Shown here piece after piece: positions 12,927 through 17,960 of a DNA stretch of 17,960 nt (its first letter is position 1; the number at the start of each line of letters is the position of its first letter). Made by a program: the position numbers and the translations under genes. The stretch covers positions 1 to 17,960 of the forward strand of contig CAVIQT010000074.1 in NCBI GenBank assembly GCA_963645165.1. The letters are read 5' to 3'. The notes under the pieces were generated by a model, which saw only the letters and a list, made by a program, of their open reading frames with translations, did not search any database and was not told where the DNA came from. Source of the DNA: CAG-533 sp963645165. GTDB taxonomy: Bacteria > Bacillota_I > Bacilli_A > RF39 > UBA660.

Positions 12927-15107
12927 TTAAACAGATTTCTTTAAAATATTCTCTATTTTTTTCTTTAAAGAAGTTTTTCTTTCATAACTATAATTATTAT
13001 TAATACAGTTAATAAAAGACTCATAAGAACCAACTAATATTAAACTCTTCTTTGCTCTAGATACTCCCGTATATAATAACTTATTATAAAGCATTCTACT
13101 ATAACTAGGACTAATTGGCATAATAACATACTCAAACTCAGAACCCTGCGACTTATGAATACTCATCGCATAAGCATGAGTAATATTTATAAGATCTTCC
13201 CTTTTATAATTAACCTTCTTACCATAATAATTAATTACCATAAAATCGGTCTTAGAACTAATATTTATTCCCTCAATATAACCAATATCCCCATTATAAA
13301 TATTATTCTCTAAATCATTAACTAAATTTAATATTTTATCTCCCACTCTATAAGTAACTGGCCCTATATGTGTTTCACTTTTCCCTTTCGCACTTTCATT
13401 AAAAATACCTTGAAGTAATATATTTAAATTATCTATACCATTTTCACCCTTATACATAGGAACTAAAACCTCAATTTGATTAGTACCAATATTCTTATCT
13501 AACATTTTTAAAACTATTTGCTTAATAAAATCCTTTATTTGAGCATTACTAGCACTAATAAAACTATAATCATCTGTCTTAATATTAAAATTCTCACTAG
13601 AATTTACATCCTTAATATTCTTAGCTAAAAAAGGAATAAAAGAGTTTTCACTTTGCCTATAAATAGCCTCTAACATAATATGAGGAATATTAGCATTAAT
13701 CATATCACTTAATATTAAACCAGGCCCAACCGAAGGAAGCTGATGAACATCACCAACAAAAACAATCTGTGTATTTAAAGTAATACCCCTAAAAAAAGAA
13801 GCAAGTAAATGATTATCTAACATAGAAGCCTCATCAATAATAAATAAATTATAATGTACTGGATTTAACTCATTAATACCAAAAATATTATTAGCTTTAT
13901 CCCACTTTAAAAATCTATGAATAGTAGATGCTGGAAGTTTTGTTGTCTCACTCATTCTCTTAGCCGCTCTTCCCGTAGGTGCCAAAAGCATAACCTCCTT
14001 AGAAAGGCCTTTTTCATTAATCTTCTTATTTAAACTATACATTTTAATAATTCCCTTAACAATAGTAGTTTTACCAGTACCAGGCCCACCAGTTATAATA
14101 CTAATATTATTTGTTAAAGCAGACTTTATCGCCTTTTTCTGTTCCTCATTATACTTAATATTAAGTTCCTTTTCAATAAGACTAATATTACTTTCAAAAT
14201 TATTAACTCTATGACCTTTCTTCTTCATTAACTCAGAAATACTTTTAGCATTATATAATTCATCTTGATAATCACTCATTAAAAATATATTATCTTTTTC
14301 TTTTTTAACTAACTTATCCTTAATTAACTTATCAATATAATCACTAATACCCTCATGAATTTTAAAAGCCTTACCCAAATACTCAGATATCTCATCTTCA
14401 TATAAATAAATATCCCCAGAAGAAAAAGTTAACTCCTTCATAGTTTGAATAATACAAGCCTTAATTCTTCTTTCATCATCTAAATCATTACCCTTAATAA
14501 ATATATTATCTAACTTCTTAAAATCAATTGTTCCAACTAAAGAATATATATTTTTATCTATAATATCCATAATCTTCTTACCATAAGAATTCATTAAATT
14601 CATAGTTTCCTTAATAGAAAAACCCATCTCTTTTAAAGCTAAAATCTCTTTATCAGCATCAAAATACTTAACTACAGAATTATAAATAGATTCTGCCTTT
14701 TTATCAGTCATTTTAGGAACTAAAAATAAATTATTCTTATTTTCCTTTATTTTATTTAAAGTATTATTACCAAAAGTATTATATATTTCTTTAGCAAGCT
14801 TTTCCCCACATCCCTTAACAAAAGAACTAGTTAAAAACTCAATAACTGCTTCCTTTCCCTTAGGAAGATTCTTACTATAAGACCTAACACTAAACTGATA
14901 CCCATAACGATTATGAAAAATATATTCCCCATAAAGAATAAATACCTCATCATTATTAAAATCAGCTGCAAAATAACCGGTAATAGTAATAGTCCTATTT
15001 ACTGGAACATTATAATCATTAGTTTCTTGCACTCTAAAAAGCCCAACTTTATAGCCGGCATCAGTTTCATATATAGCTTTTCTAAATTTACCTTTTATAT
15101 AACTCAT
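12927..15107 (-). CDS. recD2: RecD2-type ATP-dependent DNA helicase
   Basis: 726 residues from the ATG at 15107 (MSYIKGKFRKAI, the usual family start). The frame continues to a TTG 14 codons upstream, but that has no ribosome site. The N-terminal OB-like region and helix-hairpin-helix part (about 90-200) typical of RecD2 precede two RecA-like helicase domains. Superfamily 1B motifs are GGPGTGKTT (340-348), the Q-motif region EEQKKAI, IIDEAS (423-428), FVGDVHQLPSVGPG (about 450-463), YRQS (483-486), HAYAMSIHKSQGSEF (644-658) and LLYTGVSRAKK (677-687). These enzymes unwind DNA 5' to 3' without RecBC and act in repair and recombination. No Shine-Dalgarno site precedes the ATG. TGT followed by TAAAAT (15120-15115) would start transcription at the ATG itself, so the mRNA may be leaderless. 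Confidence 0.96.
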   Translation of the reverse strand: MSYIKGKFRKAIYETDAGYKVGLFRVQETNDYNVPVNRTITITGYFAADFNNDEVFILYGEYIFHNRYGYQFSVRSYSKNLPKGKEAVIEFLTSSFVKGCGEKLAKEIYNTFGNNTLNKIKENKNNLFLVPKMTDKKAESIYNSVVKYFDADKEILALKEMGFSIKETMNLMNSYGKKIMDIIDKNIYSLVGTIDFKKLDNIFIKGNDLDDERRIKACIIQTMKELTFSSGDIYLYEDEISEYLGKAFKIHEGISDYIDKLIKDKLVKKEKDNIFLMSDYQDELYNAKSISELMKKKGHRVNNFESNISLIEKELNIKYNEEQKKAIKSALTNNISIITGGPGTGKTTIVKGIIKMYSLNKKINEKGLSKEVMLLAPTGRAAKRMSETTKLPASTIHRFLKWDKANNIFGINELNPVHYNLFIIDEASMLDNHLLASFFRGITLNTQIVFVGDVHQLPSVGPGLILSDMINANIPHIMLEAIYRQSENSFIPFLAKNIKDVNSSENFNIKTDDYSFISASNAQIKDFIKQIVLKMLDKNIGTNQIEVLVPMYKGENGIDNLNILLQGIFNESAKGKSETHIGPVTYRVGDKILNLVNDLENNIYNGDIGYIEGINISSKTDFMVINYYGKKVNYKREDLINITHAYAMSIHKSQGSEFEYVIMPISPSYSRMLYNKLLYTGVSRAKKSLILVGSYESFINCINNNYSYERKTSLKKKIENILKKSV

Positions 15108-15114
15108 ACATTGT

Positions 15115-15123
15115 ATTTTAACA
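15115..15123 (-). promoter_or_regulatory. Extended -10 box giving a leaderless recD2 mRNA
   Basis: TGTTAAAAT on the minus strand (15123-15115) is an extended -10 with its last base seven bases from the recD2 ATG, so transcription would start at or within two bases of the start codon. There is no clear -35 and no ribosome site. Readthrough from upstream is opposed by the terminator at 15161-15185. Confidence 0.45.
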
Positions 15124-15160
15124 CAGGTATCCCATAAATAAAAGAACAAATTAACTTAAG

Positions 15161-15185
15161 AAAAAACTGATAATACCCATACCAG
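15161..15185 (-). terminator. Weak terminator before recD2
   Basis: CTGGTA (15185-15180) pairs with TATCAG (15172-15167), including one G-T pair, and is followed by six T on the minus strand, three bases after the stop codon of the 113-aa gene. Confidence 0.6.
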
Positions 15186-15187
15186 CT

Positions 15188-15529
15188 TTATTCAACATAA
15201 TCTAAACCATATACTAAATTAGTATTAGCCTCAATAAAATTTATTATCTCTTTATATTTACTATTAATCTTTTTAATAAGTTTATAATCATTAAAAGACT
15301 CTTTATCACCCTTTAACTTATTTAAATCATTAAATAAATCAGAACTTAATTTCATTGTAGTTATTGCCTTATAAATAAAATAATCATAACTAGACCATAA
15401 AGGATAATTCCCATTATAATCATAACTAAAAAGCTCTATATAATCATTAGGTTTAAATAACTTTTTATAATTACCATAAAAAAATCTAACATAACTATCA
15501 TGATATTTTAAATCTACTATATTTTTCAT
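15188..15529 (-). CDS. Unrecognised 113-aa protein
   Basis: Rich in Tyr, Phe, Asn and Lys, with no signal peptide or membrane helix. The first half is aromatic with alternating polar residues (SYVRFFYGNYKKLF, YNGNYPLWSSYDYFIYKAI), the second half helical (LIKKINSKYKEIINFIEANT). The ribosome site AGGTGG lies before the ATG. It follows the 357-aa gene by 39 bases and probably shares its transcript; a TATAAT also stands just upstream of the ribosome site (TTTAAA, 17 bases, TATAAT), so a second start is possible. No family is recognised and no catalytic motif seen. Confidence 0.82.
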   Translation of the reverse strand: MKNIVDLKYHDSYVRFFYGNYKKLFKPNDYIELFSYDYNGNYPLWSSYDYFIYKAITTMKLSSDLFNDLNKLKGDKESFNDYKLIKKINSKYKEIINFIEANTNLVYGLDYVE

Positions 15530-15568
15530 AATCCACCTACAATAATTATATTAAATTTATAATAATTT

Positions 15569-16642
15569 TTAAAGACTTTTTAAATATATTTTTTTCTCTT
15601 TAAACTCTTTACGTATATTATTAAAACTATCTATTAAATATGGAATAAATACACTATCTAATATATTTTCTATATTACCTAAAACAATTCTTTCTATAGA
15701 GCTTACTTCCTTTATAGATAAATCATTAATAGATAAACTATACCTATTATCTCTTATCATATCAAAAATATAACCCATTATCTTTTTAAGCATTAATATA
15801 TCAAAAGAATAATCATCACAAAGTAAAGCATTATTTATCTCACACATAAAAGCATCATAAAGATATTTTATTTCATCACTATTATTTAATGAATTAATTT
15901 TAGTATCCCCATTAAAATAATATGCTTGTAACTTACCACCTACTATTTTTATATAATAATCTCTGCCATCAATTACTAACTTTAAATTAAGCAAAATTAA
16001 ATTATCATCTTGATTAGTATTAAACTCTAAATTAAATGAAAAATCATTACCATATACTTTATTTGTTTTAACATTCTTAACCCCATTAGAGTTTTTAATA
16101 ACTGAAATACCATCTAATAAAGTAATTAATCTTTTATTATTTCTTCTTAAAATAGAAAAATATTTTTTATTCTTACTTATTAAAATATTAAATGAATTAT
16201 CCAAAGGATTAGCATCACAAATAAAACTATCATAACCATATAAGTTTTCAAAACCTTTTCTTTCTAACACTATACCATGACTATTAAATAAAATATTAAA
16301 ACGATTTTTAACAGAAGTAAAACTAGACTCACCTACACCAACATTATAATCCGTACTAGTAGGTAAAGTAAAAATAACATTTTTAATTAAAGAATCACTT
16401 TCATCATTAATAACCTTACTTTTCTTAATAGAAAACTTAGGACTAGATTTTAAATGATTACTTTTTAAATAAGAACTTACACTACTTTCTACTTCTCTTT
16501 TAGTTTTAGAGTCTTCATGAAGAATTAATGATGGAATATAAAAGTCAGATAAATTTTCCTCATAACTTATATTATTTTGATTTAAGAAAGTTCTAGTCTC
16601 ATCATATACCCCTTTTATATTTCTTTTAGAAATATTTTTCAT
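15569..16642 (-). CDS. Unrecognised 357-aa protein
   Basis: No signal peptide or membrane segment, so presumably cytoplasmic. Residues 1-75 are polar and mixed, 85-250 alternate strands and turns (KNVIFTLPTSTDYNVGVGES, NRFNILFNSHGIVLERKGF, NLILLNLKLVIDGRDYYIKI, KLQAYYFNGD), and 255-350 are helical (SIERIVLGNIENILDSVF). The beta part then helical tail suggests two domains. No known motif is visible. The ATG at 16642 follows GAGGT by four bases. Two overlapping TATAAT sequences (16674-16669 and 16679-16674) lie upstream after the terminator of the glycine-rich gene. It is followed closely by the 113-aa gene; the two probably form a small operon. Confidence 0.85.
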   Translation of the reverse strand: MKNISKRNIKGVYDETRTFLNQNNISYEENLSDFYIPSLILHEDSKTKREVESSVSSYLKSNHLKSSPKFSIKKSKVINDESDSLIKNVIFTLPTSTDYNVGVGESSFTSVKNRFNILFNSHGIVLERKGFENLYGYDSFICDANPLDNSFNILISKNKKYFSILRRNNKRLITLLDGISVIKNSNGVKNVKTNKVYGNDFSFNLEFNTNQDDNLILLNLKLVIDGRDYYIKIVGGKLQAYYFNGDTKINSLNNSDEIKYLYDAFMCEINNALLCDDYSFDILMLKKIMGYIFDMIRDNRYSLSINDLSIKEVSSIERIVLGNIENILDSVFIPYLIDSFNNIRKEFKEKKIYLKSL

Positions 16643-16668
16643 AAATACCTCATCTTTCTTGAGATACT

Positions 16669-16679
16669 ATTATATTATA
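16669..16679 (-). promoter_or_regulatory. Tandem TATAAT boxes before the 357-aa gene
   Basis: Two overlapping TATAAT hexamers (16679-16674 and 16674-16669) lie 27-32 bases before the ATG of the gene at 16642. The best -35 candidate, TTTAAT at 17 bases, falls in the loop of the preceding terminator hairpin and is weak. Confidence 0.4.
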
Positions 16680-16684
16680 TAAAC

Positions 16685-16715
16685 TAAAAAAAGTACATTA
16701 AATTCTGTACTTTTT
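16685..16715 (-). terminator. Terminator of the glycine-rich surface protein gene
   Basis: AAAAAGTACA (16715-16706), loop of eight bases, TGTACTTTTT (16697-16688), then more T, directly at the stop codon on the minus strand. Confidence 0.87.
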
Positions 16716-17960
16716 AGCATAATACCCCATCACAGAAGGTAATAGTAGCATATCCATCACCACTTCTAACACCAGTTTGCATAGAACCATTAGATACACC
16801 ACCGATATAACCTGAACCTCCGCCACTAGTTTTTTCATCGGTGGATTTGCCACCCCAATAACCACCGCCGCCACCGCCGCAGCCGGCGTCACTACAATTT
16901 CCGCCTACACCAAGTGCATTTCCACTAGTTTGAGTTCCAGGTATTGATCCAGTTCCAGATATTCCGCCACCAGAACCACCATCAATATAAAGGCTTGGAT
17001 AATTCTCTTTTGGAAAAAAATGAGAAAAAGCGCCTCCGCCACCGCCGGCGACAATAATACGATTACTTAAAGCAGTTCCTCCATATCTTATATCGGTGCC
17101 ACCGCCACCACCACCGGCACTTTTACCAGTTTGAAAAGCCGCAGCTCCGCCATTCCAGCCACCAGTGCCCCCGACACCATATGACGAAGAACTTCCGCCT
17201 TGACCACCGACATATACATATAAGATATCACCAGCAGAAAGTTCTTTATAACCAACCGCGTAACCACCTTTGCCGCCAGAATTATAATTAGAATTACCAC
17301 CTTGCGCACCCCATACTTCTAATTTATATGTTCCAGTTCCTAGAACCTCATAATTTTGCACTGTACCAGTGGCACTAAAGCTTTTTATCGCAATCCATAT
17401 AGCGGTTATGGTTACATCACTTGTTCCCATTGTTAAAACATCACTAGAAATAGATGAACTTGTATTACTTAAATTCCAGCCACCAAATGCAACACTTGAC
17501 TTTGTTGGTTTAGTTATCGTTATTTTAGTTCCTGGTTCATAATATCCACTTACATCGGTGCCTGTCCCACCATTAAAATCAATTGTTAATTTAGGTTTAA
17601 TATTAACATTTAATTCTGTAGTAAATGGTATCTCTCCATCTTTATAAGTAATAGTTAACTTAGTAGAGCCAATATTTATTGTTGTTGGCGAAATTGTATA
17701 ACCGCTTAGTTCTACACTTGTCTCTGTTCCATCTTTATCAAAATATCCAGAAACTACCATACCAGCTGCATCAAAAGTTTCACCCGGTGCATAATACATT
17801 TTAGTTGGATTCTTAGTAACCTTTATTGAGTTTAATGTCTTAGTTGCAAATGTAACATTACAAACTGTATTAGGTTTACTTACATTATCAACAGTTATCT
17901 TCCAATGATAATTATTTGCATCTGTTGTATCCCAAATGCCAGTTACTACAACATTATTAT
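16714..17960 (-). CDS. C-terminal part of a surface protein: Ig-like, InlB-type and glycine-rich domains
   Basis: The frame is open to the right edge, so the start is outside; 415 codons are visible. Reading from the edge, the end of one beta domain (NNVVVTGIWDTTDANNYHWK, with LNSIKVTKNPTK) is followed by a bacterial Ig-like domain of the Big_3 type (about 17830-17598, MYYAPGETFDAAGMVVSGYF), a Listeria-Bacteroides (InlB B) repeat (about 17589-17395, IDFNGGTGTDVSGYYEPGT, ending AIW), and a long glycine-rich domain (about 17379-16730) of the PF12810-like type: TYKLEVWGAQGG, ILYVYVGGQGG, NRIIVAGGGGGAF, and DGYATITF at the end. Such proteins are exported and bind or build surface structures. A CSDAGC pair and a terminal CDGVLC may form disulfides. 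No LPXTG anchor follows, so attachment must lie in the missing part or be indirect. The Gly codons make a GC-rich island in AT-rich DNA. Confidence 0.9.
   Translation of the reverse strand, partial: NNVVVTGIWDTTDANNYHWKITVDNVSKPNTVCNVTFATKTLNSIKVTKNPTKMYYAPGETFDAAGMVVSGYFDKDGTETSVELSGYTISPTTINIGSTKLTITYKDGEIPFTTELNVNIKPKLTIDFNGGTGTDVSGYYEPGTKITITKPTKSSVAFGGWNLSNTSSSISSDVLTMGTSDVTITAIWIAIKSFSATGTVQNYEVLGTGTYKLEVWGAQGGNSNYNSGGKGGYAVGYKELSAGDILYVYVGGQGGSSSSYGVGGTGGWNGGAAAFQTGKSAGGGGGGTDIRYGGTALSNRIIVAGGGGGAFSHFFPKENYPSLYIDGGSGGGISGTGSIPGTQTSGNALGVGGNCSDAGCGGGGGGYWGGKSTDEKTSGGGSGYIGGVSNGSMQTGVRSGDGYATITFCDGVLC

Noticed and set aside
12747..12944. 65-codon plus-strand frame after the transglutaminase terminator.
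   Set aside because: It is antisense to the 49-aa gene and recD2 end, starts inside a terminator stem and has low-complexity sequence.
14913..15137. 74-codon plus-strand frame.
   Set aside because: It is antisense to the conserved N-terminus of RecD2.
16698..17309. Two minus-strand frames overlapping the glycine-rich gene in another frame.
   Set aside because: They arise from the GC-rich Gly codon runs; the long frame carries the recognised domains.
1..17960. CRISPR array, tRNA or rRNA genes, insertion sequences.
   Set aside because: No regularly spaced repeats, cloverleaf-like sequence or transposase frame was seen on either strand.

Overview
The window is AT-rich DNA with bacterial signals: Shine-Dalgarno sites of the AGGAGG type, sigma-A-like promoters, rho-independent hairpins followed by T runs, and a T-box leader on asnS. 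Lipoprotein signals, a penicillin-binding D,D-carboxypeptidase and Gly-rich/Ig-like surface proteins point to a cell-wall-bearing low-GC Bacillota, probably an uncultured gut Bacilli lineage near the Erysipelotrichia/Mollicutes (inference). All 18 genes whose ends are visible stop with TAA (15) or TAG (3), none with TGA, and Trp is encoded by TGG, so the code looks standard.

Left part (1-5000). A membrane-protein gene leaves the left edge on the minus strand, behind a promoter that carries a G7 run between its -35 and -10 boxes. Next come asnS with a complete tRNA-Asn-type T-box, a divergent ribbon-helix-helix protein gene, a thioredoxin-like lipoprotein gene that converges on it and shares its terminator, and a dacA-type carboxypeptidase gene. 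The 630-base gap after dacA holds the wreck of a DUF4143-type AAA ATPase gene.

Middle (4960-11381, all minus strand). This is a compact cluster of mostly unrecognised genes, in transcription order: a secreted protein with a SipW/TasA-like leader, a small helical protein, a 450-aa and an 851-aa protein that share a repeated beta-rich module, a 131-aa membrane protein that shares a membrane-hairpin module with the 851-aa protein, a DUF1292-like protein and a lipoprotein. The shared modules suggest the genes work together at the cell envelope. No function is known from the sequence, and this is the best candidate here for an undescribed system.

Right part (11382-17960). Divergent promoters separate that cluster from rpsT (ribosomal protein S20), which is followed by a membrane-anchored transglutaminase-like protein. 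A convergent minus-strand group follows: a 49-aa TTG-start membrane protein not found by simple ATG scans, recD2 (probably leaderless), two unrecognised cytoplasmic-type proteins, and the C-terminal 415 residues of a large surface protein with Ig-like, InlB-type and glycine-rich domains that runs off the right edge.
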